A DNA stretch of 7,907 bases from Flavisolibacter sp. (GCA_025936195.1 JAICTW010000094.1:1-7907); one strand, 5' to 3'; shown: positions 1 through 6,646, counted from the first letter of the stretch. A program made the numbers and translations. Notes: generated by a model from the sequence alone, not told the origin.

Positions 1-500
1 ATCGCAATTAATACTGATCCTATAGTTGTTAAAATCCAAGCAATAATAGTCGCTCCTGGTCCTGAAACTTGTGCTAATGTTGATGGTAACATAAATACAC
101 CGGACCCAATCATATTACCACACACAAGCATAGTTGCCATAAAAAGACTGATTTCTTTTTTTAAACTTTGCAAAGGATAAAAAACGCCGAAATGCTGTGC
201 TGCATTTTTCAGAATGTTTTTTGAAACAGATGCTGCCGTGTGTACGATCGTCTTATTGGGCAGGCGTAACTCCTGCAAAACTTCTTCCACAGCAATGTCC
301 GAAACAGCCAGGATATATAAATCAGCATCACGGTAAACTACATTCCAATAGTTAGTAGATTCTGTTCCTAATTCATAAGCCAGTTTGCTTGCAGCCGATG
401 TGTCTCTTCCAAACACCTGCACAATTGTATGCCCTGCTGCTTTTAGTTTACGCCCTAAAACTGTTGCTGTATTTCCTGTTCCTATAATAACAATTTCCAT
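1..500 (-). CDS. Chimeric ORF: Rossmann/DUF2520 N-terminus joined in frame to an APC permease N-terminus (partial)
   Basis: The frame opens with ATG at 500-498 and stays open for 166 codons to the window edge. Residues 1-111 read as the NAD(P)-binding half of a Rossmann-like/DUF2520 protein. The nucleotide-binding loop is GTGNTA at 7-12, followed by DADLYILAVSD at 58-68, an IVHTAASVS strand-turn at 85-93 and the family's GVFYPLQS at 105-112. Instead of the expected C-terminal DUF2520 domain, residues 114-166 match the first membrane segments of an APC-superfamily amino-acid permease (PotE/AdiC-like), with the signature GNMIGSGVFMLP at 128-139 followed by a hydrophobic second segment. The join lies near residues 112-117 (SLKKEI), a short stretch that would suit either family. 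GC content is about 37% in bases 1-150 and about 42% in 181-480. A permease fused to half a dehydrogenase has no obvious function. Recombination or a contig misassembly at the A-rich join are both possible. Domain identities are fairly sure; the nature of the join is open. Confidence 0.75.
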   Translation of the reverse strand, partial: MEIVIIGTGNTATVLGRKLKAAGHTIVQVFGRDTSAASKLAYELGTESTNYWNVVYRDADLYILAVSDIAVEEVLQELRLPNKTIVHTAASVSKNILKNAAQHFGVFYPLQSLKKEISLFMATMLVCGNMIGSGVFMLPSTLAQVSGPGATIIAWILTTIGSVLIA

Positions 501-529
501 TGATGGTATTTAATGATTGAACAAACCGG

Positions 530-561
530 AAAGTTTAATAGCTGAAAATTGACACTGGCAA
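530..561 (-). promoter_or_regulatory. Possible Bacteroidota-type promoter for the minus-strand ORF
   Basis: On the minus strand a TTG (561-559) is followed after 21 bases by TAAACTTT (537-530). This roughly resembles the Bacteroidota -33 TTG / -7 TAnnTTTG pair and would leave a leader of about 25-30 bases before the ATG at 500. The -7 match is imperfect, and in A/T-rich DNA such matches arise by chance. Confidence 0.22.
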
Positions 562-581
562 TTTGATAGCACATAACTTTA
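549..581 (+). promoter_or_regulatory. Possible Bacteroidota-type promoter for the alpha/beta hydrolase
   Basis: TTG at 549-551 and TAACTTTA at 574-581 are separated by 22 bases and resemble the -33/-7 (TAnnTTTG) pattern. The start of transcription would fall about 10 bases before the ATG at 598, giving a very short leader. The element overlaps the candidate promoter of the divergent gene. The evidence is pattern match only. Confidence 0.22.
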
Positions 582-597
582 AACCTTAAACTTCTCT

Positions 598-1440
598 ATG
601 CGTTTAGCACAACGATTGGTTTTACAATATGTAAGGACAAAATTTAAACTTCTTTCTTTGCTCTCCAAAAGAAAAGTAGCGGAGAAAGCATTTGAATTGT
701 TTTGCACACCGCAATCCCGGACAAAGAAAGAACTAACGCCGCTTTTTGAGCGATCTGAAAAAATTGAATTTCTTTTTGAAGGAAATATAGTAAGAGGATT
801 TCGTTGGAATCATCCGTCGCAAAAGAAAGCACTGATCCTTCATGGCTTTGAATCCAGCGTAGTAAATTTTGAAATTTATATTGATGCGCTGATAAAAAAA
901 GGATATCAAGTTTTGGCCTTTGATGCGCCTGCCCATGGAAGAAGCTCCGGCAAAAAGATCACAGTCATCATGTATAAAGATCTGGTTCATTATATTTGGA
1001 AGCACTATGGTCCTATTGATGCTTTTATTACCCATTCCTTTGGCGGACTTACACTGAGCCTTGTACTGGAAGAACTTCCTCATTCCGAATCCACAAAAAT
1101 TGTTTTGATCGCTCCCGCTGCTGAAACAAAAACAGCCATTGACAATTTTTTCAGAGTTCTTAAATTAGATGATGCAGTTCGTAAAGAATTCGACAGGATC
1201 ATTGAAGAACAAAGCGGCAAGTCAGCAGAATGGTTTTCAGTTTCAAGAGCTGCGCAGGGAATAAAAGGAAGGGTATTATTCCTGCAGGACAAAGACGACA
1301 ATATGACGCCACTGTCCGATATAAAGACAATCATGAATAAAAATTATCCGAATTTTCAGTTTGTAATTTCCGAAGGATTGGGGCACAGGAGAATTTATCG
1401 CGATGAAGGAAGTTTTAAAAAGATTATGGAGTTTTTGTGA
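598..1440 (+). CDS. Alpha/beta hydrolase family protein
   Basis: This is a 280-residue cytoplasmic hydrolase of the alpha/beta fold; no signal peptide or membrane segment is visible. The core begins near residue 76 with KALILHGF, where HGF at 82-84 forms the usual oxyanion-hole turn. The next strand and turn read VLAFDAPAHGRSSG at 105-118. The nucleophile elbow is THSFGG at 145-150, with Ser147 in a T-x-S-x-G variant of G-x-S-x-G. The acid is probably Asp234 in DKDDNMTP and the base His263 in EGLGHRR. A basic N-terminal extension of about 70 residues precedes the core. The substrate cannot be told from sequence; esterase, thioesterase or acyl-transfer roles are all possible. ATG 598 is the first start in an open frame, with no clear Shine-Dalgarno, as is normal for Bacteroidota. 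It is divergent from the left-edge ORF and is followed by 129 bases without a gene before the SGNH hydrolase. Confidence 0.9.
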   Translation: MRLAQRLVLQYVRTKFKLLSLLSKRKVAEKAFELFCTPQSRTKKELTPLFERSEKIEFLFEGNIVRGFRWNHPSQKKALILHGFESSVVNFEIYIDALIKKGYQVLAFDAPAHGRSSGKKITVIMYKDLVHYIWKHYGPIDAFITHSFGGLTLSLVLEELPHSESTKIVLIAPAAETKTAIDNFFRVLKLDDAVRKEFDRIIEEQSGKSAEWFSVSRAAQGIKGRVLFLQDKDDNMTPLSDIKTIMNKNYPNFQFVISEGLGHRRIYRDEGSFKKIMEFL

Positions 1441-1569
1441 AAGGCAATGAGATAATTAGATAGTGGGTTACTGAATTGAACAAACTGTTTTACCTGAATA
1501 GTTATTTAGTATGGTTTTTTGATCGCCGGTTATCAGTTGCGTTATCGTTTACCAAATTGTGAAACAAAC

Positions 1570-2175
1570 ATGCATACGTATAGTTATTTAGCCTTGGGAG
1601 ATTCCTACACCATTGGCGAGGCCGTTCCGCTGAATAAAAATTTTCCTTACCAGTTGGTGCAATTGCTGCGCAATAAAAAATATAATTTTTATGCTCCGGA
1701 AATCATTGCCCAAACAGGCTGGACGACCGATGAACTGCAGGATGCCATTACTGAAACCACTCTCCTTTCCAAATACGATTTCGTTACACTGCTTATTGGC
1801 GTTAACAACCAGTATCGCGGCAGGGATGCGATTGAATATAAGGAGCAGTTGGAGCAACTCTTAAAAAAACTTATTGAACTGACCAATGAAAAGAAGGAAC
1901 ACATTATTGTGATTTCTATTCCCGATTACAGCGCTACGCCGTATGCACGGTCCATGAATACCGAGTCCATTTCAAAAGAAATTGAAATATTCAATGGTAT
2001 CAGTAAAGCTTTGTCCATTCAATATAAAGTGCAGTATGTTAACATTACTGCGGAATCAAAAAATGCCAAAGATGATCTTACACTCATTGCGCAGGATGGT
2101 CTTCATCCATCAGAGAAAGAGTATGCAAAATGGGCCGAAAAAATTGCAGATATCATTGCTTCGCAACTGAAATAA
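1570..2175 (+). CDS. SGNH/GDSL-family hydrolase
   Basis: The predicted product is a 201-residue esterase/lipase-like enzyme of the SGNH fold. All blocks are visible, numbered from ATG 1570. Block I is LALGDSYTIGE with Ser12 as nucleophile. Block II is QTGWTTDEL with Gly50. Block III is LLIGVNNQYRG with Gly77 and Asn79. Block V is DGLHPSEKEY with Asp176 and His179. The frame is open back to a TTG at 1519, but the extra 17 residues do not fit the family, whereas ATG 1570 places the first beta strand directly at the N-terminus, so I chose it. No signal peptide is seen, so the enzyme is probably cytoplasmic. Family members include lysophospholipases, thioesterases and carbohydrate esterases; the natural substrate here is unknown. 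It lies 117 bases upstream of topA on the same strand. Confidence 0.92.
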   Translation: MHTYSYLALGDSYTIGEAVPLNKNFPYQLVQLLRNKKYNFYAPEIIAQTGWTTDELQDAITETTLLSKYDFVTLLIGVNNQYRGRDAIEYKEQLEQLLKKLIELTNEKKEHIIVISIPDYSATPYARSMNTESISKEIEIFNGISKALSIQYKVQYVNITAESKNAKDDLTLIAQDGLHPSEKEYAKWAEKIADIIASQLK

Positions 2176-2233
2176 CGTGTACAACCTTTCGCTAAAAAAA
2201 AGCGTTCTTATAGAATAAATCATCATCTTGCCT

Positions 2234-2241
2234 TATACTTG
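2234..2241 (+). promoter_or_regulatory. Candidate -7 element upstream of topA
   Basis: TATACTTG matches the Bacteroidota -7 consensus TAnnTTTG at five of its six fixed positions and would put transcription start about 45 bases before the topA ATG at 2293. No good TTG lies at the expected -33 distance, so the call is tentative. Confidence 0.3.
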
Positions 2242-2292
2242 CATGTTCACAAGACCAAAATTTCTGTAGAAAAACAGATGAGAGTTTAAATT

Positions 2293-4872
2293 ATGCCCAA
2301 GAATTTGTTGATCGTTGAGTCGCCTGCGAAGGCAAAAACCATTGAAAAGATTTTAGGCCCTGATTTCGAGGTCAAAAGCTGTTTTGGCCACATCCGCGAC
2401 CTTGAAAAAGATGATATGGGAATTGATGTGAAAAATAATTTCAAGCCACGTTACATTGTTCCCGATGAAAAGAAAAAAGTAGTGAATGATCTGAAGCAGC
2501 TTGCCAAAAAAAGCAATGAAGTATGGCTGGCAACGGATGAGGACCGCGAAGGTGAAGCCATAAGCTGGCATTTATGTGAAGTGCTGGGATTGGATCCAAA
2601 CACAACGAAGAGAATTGTCTTCCATGAGATCACCAAGCCTGCCATTCAACGTGCCGTGAAGCAACCGAGAACAGTGGATATGAACCTGGTGAATGCGCAG
2701 CAGGCACGAAGAATTTTAGATAGAATAGTTGGTTTTGAACTAAGTCCTGTGCTTTGGCGCAAGATCAGCATGAAAAATAATTTAAGCGCCGGCCGTGTAC
2801 AAAGTGTAGCAGTGCGATTGATTGCTGAACGCGAACGAGAGATCAATGCCTTCACTGCGCAAAGCAGTTTTAAAATTGAAGCTTCTTTTACATCGGAAGA
2901 TAATTCGGGAAGGCCAATTGCTTTCAAAGCAGAAGGGTCAAAATTTAAGAACGCTGATTCCGCTGAGCAGTTTTTGAAAGAATGCATTGGTGCTAACTAC
3001 ACTATAAAAGATATTCAGGTTAAACCCACCAAACGTTCCCCATCCGCGCCGTTCACTACATCAACATTGCAACAGGAAGCGAGCAGGAAATTAGGTTATG
3101 GTGTTGCACGTACCATGTTATTAGCGCAAAAGCTTTATGAGAACGGACATATTTCCTACATGCGTACCGATAGCGTTGCGCTAAGCGAAACAGCGATGGA
3201 GGACATTCAAAAAAACGTTACTGAGAATTATGGTGGAAAATATTATCAGGCAAGGCGTTTTAAAAATAAAAATGAATCGGCACAGGAAGCACACGAAGCG
3301 ATCCGCCCAACATACATGGCTAAAACAACCATTGGCGATGCAGACACCAGAAGATTGTATGAATTGATCTGGAAAAGAACAATGGCTTCGCAAATGGCCG
3401 ATGCAGAACTGGAAAGGACTATTGCAAAGATTAATGTATCTACCAATAATGCTGAATTAACTGCGGAAGGTGAAGTCCTGAAATTCGATGGTTTTATAAA
3501 AGTATATCGTGAAGATGTGGATGATGAAGATACTGATGGCGAAGAACATCAGGAAGGCATGTTGCCACCATTGAAGATCGGGCAAAAACTTTCGTTCAAA
3601 GAAATGCAAGCCATTGAACGCTTTACCCGTCCATTGCCAAGATATACCGAAGCTTCCTTAGTGAAAAAATTGGAAGAACTTGGAATTGGACGGCCATCCA
3701 CTTACGCCCCTACTATCTCCACTATTTTAAAAAGAGGTTATGTGGAAAAAAGAGATAAAGAAGGTGTGCAAAGGAATTACAGCGTTTTTGTTTTGAGCAA
3801 CGATAAGATTTCAAAGAAAACAGAAACAGAAAATACAGGCTCAGAAAAATCAAAACTATTTACTACCGACCTGGGACTGGTTGTTACCGATTTTTTGAAG
3901 CAGTATTTCGATGATATCATGGACTATGGCTTCACGGCAAGAATTGAAGAAGAATTTGATGAGGTGGCAAGAGGTAAAATGCGGTGGAACAAAATGCTGG
4001 ATGAATTTTACAGTCCATTTAAAAAAGATGTAGATAATACGATTGAAACGGCAGAACGCATCAAAGGTGAAAGAGAATTAGGCGTTGATCCGCAGTCGGG
4101 CAAACCTGTAGTGGCAAGAATGGGACGTTATGGCCCGATGGTGCAAATAGGCAGTGTAGACGAAGAAGAAAAACCACGCTTTGCAAGATTGAAGCGAAAC
4201 CAAAGTATAGAAACAATCTCTCTTGATGAAGCACTTGATCTTTTTAGATTACCACTAACATTGGGCGAATACGAAGGACAGGAAGTTTCCGTTAACATAG
4301 GAAGGTTTGGCCCTTACGTGAAATTTGGTGAGCAATTTATTTCCGTACCAAAAGGCGAAGAACCTCTGGAGTTGGATTTGGACAGAGCTATTGAATTGAT
4401 AGAAGAAAAGAAAAAAGTGGATGCACCCATTGCACAATACCAGGGGCAAGCGGTAACAAAAGGTAAGGGAAGGTTTGGTCCTTTTTTGAAATGGGGCGAT
4501 CTGTACATCAATGTTCCGAGAGCCTACAACTTCGATCATCTTTCGCAAAGCGATATTGATGAATTAATTTCAAAGAAATTAGAAAAGGAGGCCAATCGTT
4601 ACATTCAGCAATGGCCTTCGGAAAAAATCTCCATTGAAAATGGCCGCTGGGGACCTTATATCAGATTTGGAAAAAAGATGCTGAAGTTGGGAAGAAAAGA
4701 AGATGGAGAAAAATATACGGCAGAAGAACTGTCAGCGATTTCTGTTGACAATGTAAAAAAGATGATTGAGGGACAGGTGCCTGGAGCATTCACGAAAAAA
4801 GTAGCGGCTAAGAAAGCTGCAACAAAAAGAGCTGCGCCGAAGAAAAAAGCGGCTGCCAAAAAGAAAAAGTAA
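2293..4872 (+). CDS. topA: DNA topoisomerase I (type IA)
   Basis: This 859-residue enzyme relaxes negatively supercoiled DNA by cutting one strand through a 5'-phosphotyrosine. The N-terminal TOPRIM domain starts at NLLIVESPAKAKTI, with Glu9 and the metal-binding acidic triad Asp82, Asp84 and Glu86 in ATDEDREGEA. The active-site tyrosine is Tyr289 in GHISYMRTDS. The SAGRVQSVAVRLIAERE segment (165-181) and RPSTYAPTI further on are typical of the family core. There are no C4 zinc fingers. Instead four Topo_C_Rpt-type modules carry G-R-[YFW]-G-P at residues 611, 670, 726 and 784, about 56-59 residues apart. The last 25 residues (835-859) are almost only Lys and Ala, with one Pro, one Arg, one Thr and one Val, and resemble a histone H1 tail; they probably bind DNA non-specifically. 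The length fits Bacteroidota TopA. The ATG at 2293 sits right at the conserved N-terminus. Confidence 0.98.
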   Translation: MPKNLLIVESPAKAKTIEKILGPDFEVKSCFGHIRDLEKDDMGIDVKNNFKPRYIVPDEKKKVVNDLKQLAKKSNEVWLATDEDREGEAISWHLCEVLGLDPNTTKRIVFHEITKPAIQRAVKQPRTVDMNLVNAQQARRILDRIVGFELSPVLWRKISMKNNLSAGRVQSVAVRLIAEREREINAFTAQSSFKIEASFTSEDNSGRPIAFKAEGSKFKNADSAEQFLKECIGANYTIKDIQVKPTKRSPSAPFTTSTLQQEASRKLGYGVARTMLLAQKLYENGHISYMRTDSVALSETAMEDIQKNVTENYGGKYYQARRFKNKNESAQEAHEAIRPTYMAKTTIGDADTRRLYELIWKRTMASQMADAELERTIAKINVSTNNAELTAEGEVLKFDGFIKVYREDVDDEDTDGEEHQEGMLPPLKIGQKLSFKEMQAIERFTRPLPRYTEASLVKKLEELGIGRPSTYAPTISTILKRGYVEKRDKEGVQRNYSVFVLSNDKISKKTETENTGSEKSKLFTTDLGLVVTDFLKQYFDDIMDYGFTARIEEEFDEVARGKMRWNKMLDEFYSPFKKDVDNTIETAERIKGERELGVDPQSGKPVVARMGRYGPMVQIGSVDEEEKPRFARLKRNQSIETISLDEALDLFRLPLTLGEYEGQEVSVNIGRFGPYVKFGEQFISVPKGEEPLELDLDRAIELIEEKKKVDAPIAQYQGQAVTKGKGRFGPFLKWGDLYINVPRAYNFDHLSQSDIDELISKKLEKEANRYIQQWPSEKISIENGRWGPYIRFGKKMLKLGRKEDGEKYTAEELSAISVDNVKKMIEGQVPGAFTKKVAAKKAATKRAAPKKKAAAKKKK

Positions 4873-4898
4873 GTGGTCATTGGTCCTTGGTCATTCGT
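4871..4898 (+). repeat. Left array of degenerate 7-bp repeats bounding the IVP cassette
   Basis: Directly after the topA stop (TAA 4870-4872) the sequence reads as 7-base units: CATTGGT (4878-4884), CCTTGGT (4885-4891) and CATTCGT (4892-4898), preceded by a degenerate AAGTGGT. As a result TGGTCATT occurs twice, 14 bases apart. The array points toward the four-helix-bundle remnant and is matched by an inverted array on the other side. Confidence 0.6.
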
Positions 4899-4909
4899 AA
4901 AAACTATTT

Positions 4910-5181
4910 ATGATATTACTGGATGATTTGGAAATTTATAAACTGGCCAATGAAGTTGGAGAAGATGTTTGGTATATAGTTAATGAATGGAACTATTTTG
5001 AAAGAGATACATTAGACAAGCAATTCACAAGAGCAGCAGATTCAATCAAGCTTTTACTAAGTTGGAGATATCTTCAAAAAAATTAAACGCTTACATAAGA
5101 ACAATTGGTAAAATGGAAATGCAGCAATCAAATACAAAACCTGCAAACAATAACCAATATCAAATTACTAATGGCCAATAA
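4910..5181 (+). pseudogene. Four-helix-bundle protein (23S rRNA intervening-sequence protein family), internally deleted
   Basis: From ATG 4910 the frame gives a 58-residue peptide ending at TAA 5084-5086. Residues 1-46 match the N-terminus of the four helix bundle/IVP family: DLEIYKLANEVGEDVW, then NEWNYFERDTLDKQF, then TRAADSI. The family normally continues AADSI-AANI-EG, but here the match stops at Ile46. It resumes in a different frame, in which TKLEISSKKLNAYIRTIGK (5056-5112) matches the family's C-terminal helix; that frame ends at TAA 5179-5181. About 50 middle residues (helices 2-3) are missing and the two halves are out of frame, so the protein cannot fold normally. Its tail is encoded inside the right-hand heptamer array. 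Family members are about 115-125 residues. The role of these small helical proteins is largely unknown; some are encoded within 23S rRNA insertions and relatives serve as accessory proteins of diversity-generating retroelements. Confidence 0.8.
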
Positions 5182-5187
5182 CTAATG
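5146..5187 (-). repeat. Right array of degenerate 7-bp repeats, inverted relative to the left array
   Basis: Read on the minus strand from 5187 to 5146, these 42 bases divide into six heptamers: CATTAGT, TATTGGC, CATTAGT, AATTTGA, TATTGGT and TATTGTT. They are variants of the CATTGGT unit found after topA. The outer 18 bases (5170-5187) match the reverse complement of 4878-4895 at 14 of 18 positions. The array contains the stop of the IVP remnant and an ATG (5185-5187) in frame with the next gene. Confidence 0.6.
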
Positions 5188-5196
5188 TCTAATTGT

Positions 5197-6063
5197 ATGG
5201 AACAAACCAAAGAAATATCCGCATTATTCAAACTGATTGACGATCCTGACGAAGAAGTGTTCGGTGCGGTAACCAATAAGATCGTTGATTTCGGAAAAAC
5301 CATCATTCCAAACCTGGAACAACTTTGGGAAACAACTCCCGATGAACAAATACAGGAAAGGATTGAAATAATCATTCACCGTCTTCATTACAAAGATCTT
5401 TCTGAAGACTTGAACCAATGGAGCCTTGCAGGACATCATGATCTTTTGGTAGGCGCCCTTCTTGTTTCCAAATTCCAGTATCCCGAATTAACCACAAGCG
5501 GAACACTTCTGGAAGTGGAAAAGATCCGCCGCAACATCTGGCTCGAATTGAATCAATATCTTACTCCGCTTGAACAAATACGCATTGTCACGGGCATTCT
5601 GTACAGCTATTACAACTTAAAAGGAAATGAAGTTGCCTATACAGATGTCAATGAATTTTTAATTCATAAACTCGTTGAAACCAAAAGAGGAAATCAATTG
5701 AGCAATGGAATTTTGTACCTGATTATTTGCGACCTTCTGGACATTCCGGTAAAAGCCATTGGTGTTCCCAGGCAATTTGTGCTGGCCTATTTCAAGCCCG
5801 GTTACAGCAACGAGTCCACCGAAGACTATCGTGAAAAGATTGAATTCTTCATTGATCCTTCCAATGGAATGGTGTTTACGCACAAAGATATAGACAGCTA
5901 CTTCAAAAGAATTTCGGTGCCTCCGGTCTCTTCTTATTTCAAGCCGCTTTCCAATAAAAAGGTCATTCAATACTTACTTGAAGAAACCTCCAAATGTTTC
6001 GACAATGAAAAAGATACCTACAAAAAAGAAGAGTTGTTGCAGTTGGCTAATTTGTTGGATTGA
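5197..6063 (+). CDS. SirB1/transglutaminase-like (Transglut_core2) family protein
   Basis: Starting at ATG 5197 this gives 288 residues; an in-frame ATG at 5185 adds MSNC but lies in the repeat array, so 5197 is more likely native. The N-terminal 60 residues are helical with a HEAT-like flavour (LFKLIDDPDEEVF, then IIPNLEQLWE, then RIEIIIHRLH). The rest matches the SirB1 family: LEVEKIRRNIW, an LTPLEQIRIVTGILY segment, the signature RGNQLSNGILYLIICDLLDI, then VPRQFVLAYF and FFIDPSNG. Compared with the usual PxHF of the family, the histidine position is Gln (residue 193 from ATG 5197), while the Asp of FIDPSNG is kept. The usual role of the family is poorly known; a relaxed transglutaminase/protease fold is inferred. 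No signal peptide is visible. It follows the IVP cassette on the same strand and may once have been directly behind topA. Confidence 0.85.
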   Translation: MEQTKEISALFKLIDDPDEEVFGAVTNKIVDFGKTIIPNLEQLWETTPDEQIQERIEIIIHRLHYKDLSEDLNQWSLAGHHDLLVGALLVSKFQYPELTTSGTLLEVEKIRRNIWLELNQYLTPLEQIRIVTGILYSYYNLKGNEVAYTDVNEFLIHKLVETKRGNQLSNGILYLIICDLLDIPVKAIGVPRQFVLAYFKPGYSNESTEDYREKIEFFIDPSNGMVFTHKDIDSYFKRISVPPVSSYFKPLSNKKVIQYLLEETSKCFDNEKDTYKKEELLQLANLLD

Positions 6064-6077
6064 CATAATGTGATGTG

Positions 6078-6111
6078 CACAAGAGAAAACATCTATCATC
6101 CTTCTCTTGTG
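6078..6111 (+). terminator. 10-bp perfect hairpin after the SirB1-like gene
   Basis: CACAAGAGAA (6078-6087) and TTCTCTTGTG (6102-6111) form a perfect 10-bp inverted repeat with a 14-base loop, starting 15 bases after the stop codon at 6063. No T-run follows (the next bases are GATATTAAA), so it is not a classical intrinsic terminator. It may still end or protect the transcript. It also sits at the edge of the reverse-transcriptase relic and could belong to that element. Confidence 0.4.
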
Positions 6112-6396
6112 GATATTAAACCAATCACAGAATCTGCCAGTACTGCCACAGCCAATCACATCACCGGCCTAGCATTCAAAAGGAATGGAGTAATGTTTCT
6201 TTTGCATCAATTTATCAAATACAAACTGCAGAAACATATTGACCAGTACCGTACTGATTTCACCCTTTGGTAGTTGCCTTTTATCTTTTGCTCAATGCTT
6301 CCTTCTGCCTTTTCACAGGAGCTTTTAACCATCTGCAGGTATTTACTAATATCCATTTTCAGAGGTAACCCTTTCCACTGCTTTCATCACAATAAA
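6100..6396 (-). pseudogene. Degenerate group II intron-type reverse transcriptase fragment
   Basis: On the minus strand the conserved middle of a group II intron RT can be read across three frames. MKAVERVTSE (6387-6358) is followed after a frameshift by KWILVNTCRWLKAPV (6358-6314), where the family has KWxLLYxxRWLKAPV. After a second frameshift, ISTVLVNMFLQFVFDKLM (6258-6205) matches the block ISPLLANxFLHxxFDxWM. QKKHYSIPFEC then leads into the catalytic YADD position, which here reads stop-Ala-Gly-Asp (TAG at 6171-6169) followed by VIGC. The catalytic Tyr and first Asp are both lost. An N-terminal third and a maturase/DNA-binding C-terminus are not recognisable, and no intron domain V is visible before the SirB1-like stop. 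It is a dead fragment, not an active element. The block-by-block match makes the identity quite sure; the exact ends are not. Confidence 0.82.
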
Positions 6397-6646
6397 AATG
6401 AAAAGAGAAAACCAATGCGAACCAACTACTAATTCTGCAACAGGAAAAAATCTTTTAAAAGCAAGCTAAAATAATAGAAGCTATTCAATGACATTGGGCT
6501 GCAACAATACTCCGTCAATAATAAGGTACAGCACTTCAACAGCCAAAAGGATGAGGACGAATTTCTACAGTTAATCAAAACATACTCATGCCATTATAAA
6601 TTTCAAACCATAAAGATGCTGGCATGTAAATAGCAATTATAAACGC
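6397..6646. other. Gene-free stretch upstream of the glycosyltransferase
   Basis: No convincing gene is visible here on either strand. The part next to the RT relic may hold more of the decayed element: the minus strand has short open pieces such as SHWFSLFIFIV just before MKAVERV. No match to the N-terminal RT blocks is clear enough to claim. The promoter of the glycosyltransferase operon must lie here or in the relic. TAAATTTC at 6597-6604 weakly resembles a -7 element but lacks a partner TTG. Confidence 0.4.

Noticed and set aside
1519..1569. TTG-initiated extension of the SGNH hydrolase
   Set aside because: The added 17 residues do not look like a signal peptide or part of the fold; ATG 1570 places the GDS block where the family expects it.
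2190..2206. Short CGCT/AGCG inverted repeat around an A-run after the SGNH hydrolase
   Set aside because: The stem is only 4 bp with no T-run on the plus strand, too weak to call a terminator.
4255..4548. Minus-strand ORFs within topA
   Set aside because: They are antisense to a clearly conserved coding region and show no domain signal.
6070..6273. Plus-strand 67-codon frame after the SirB1-like gene
   Set aside because: It lies antisense to the RT relic, its first codons are the hairpin arms, and its product resembles nothing I know. It is best explained as a shadow.
6207..6356. Minus-strand 49-codon ORF beginning MDISKYLQMVK
   Set aside because: It overlaps the RT relic in a third frame. 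The RT-like residues are in the two other frames, so this is a by-product of decay.
6478..6633. Plus-strand open stretch of 51 codons ending KMLACK
   Set aside because: No start codon occurs near its beginning, it has no recognisable motif, and the length is within chance for this base composition.
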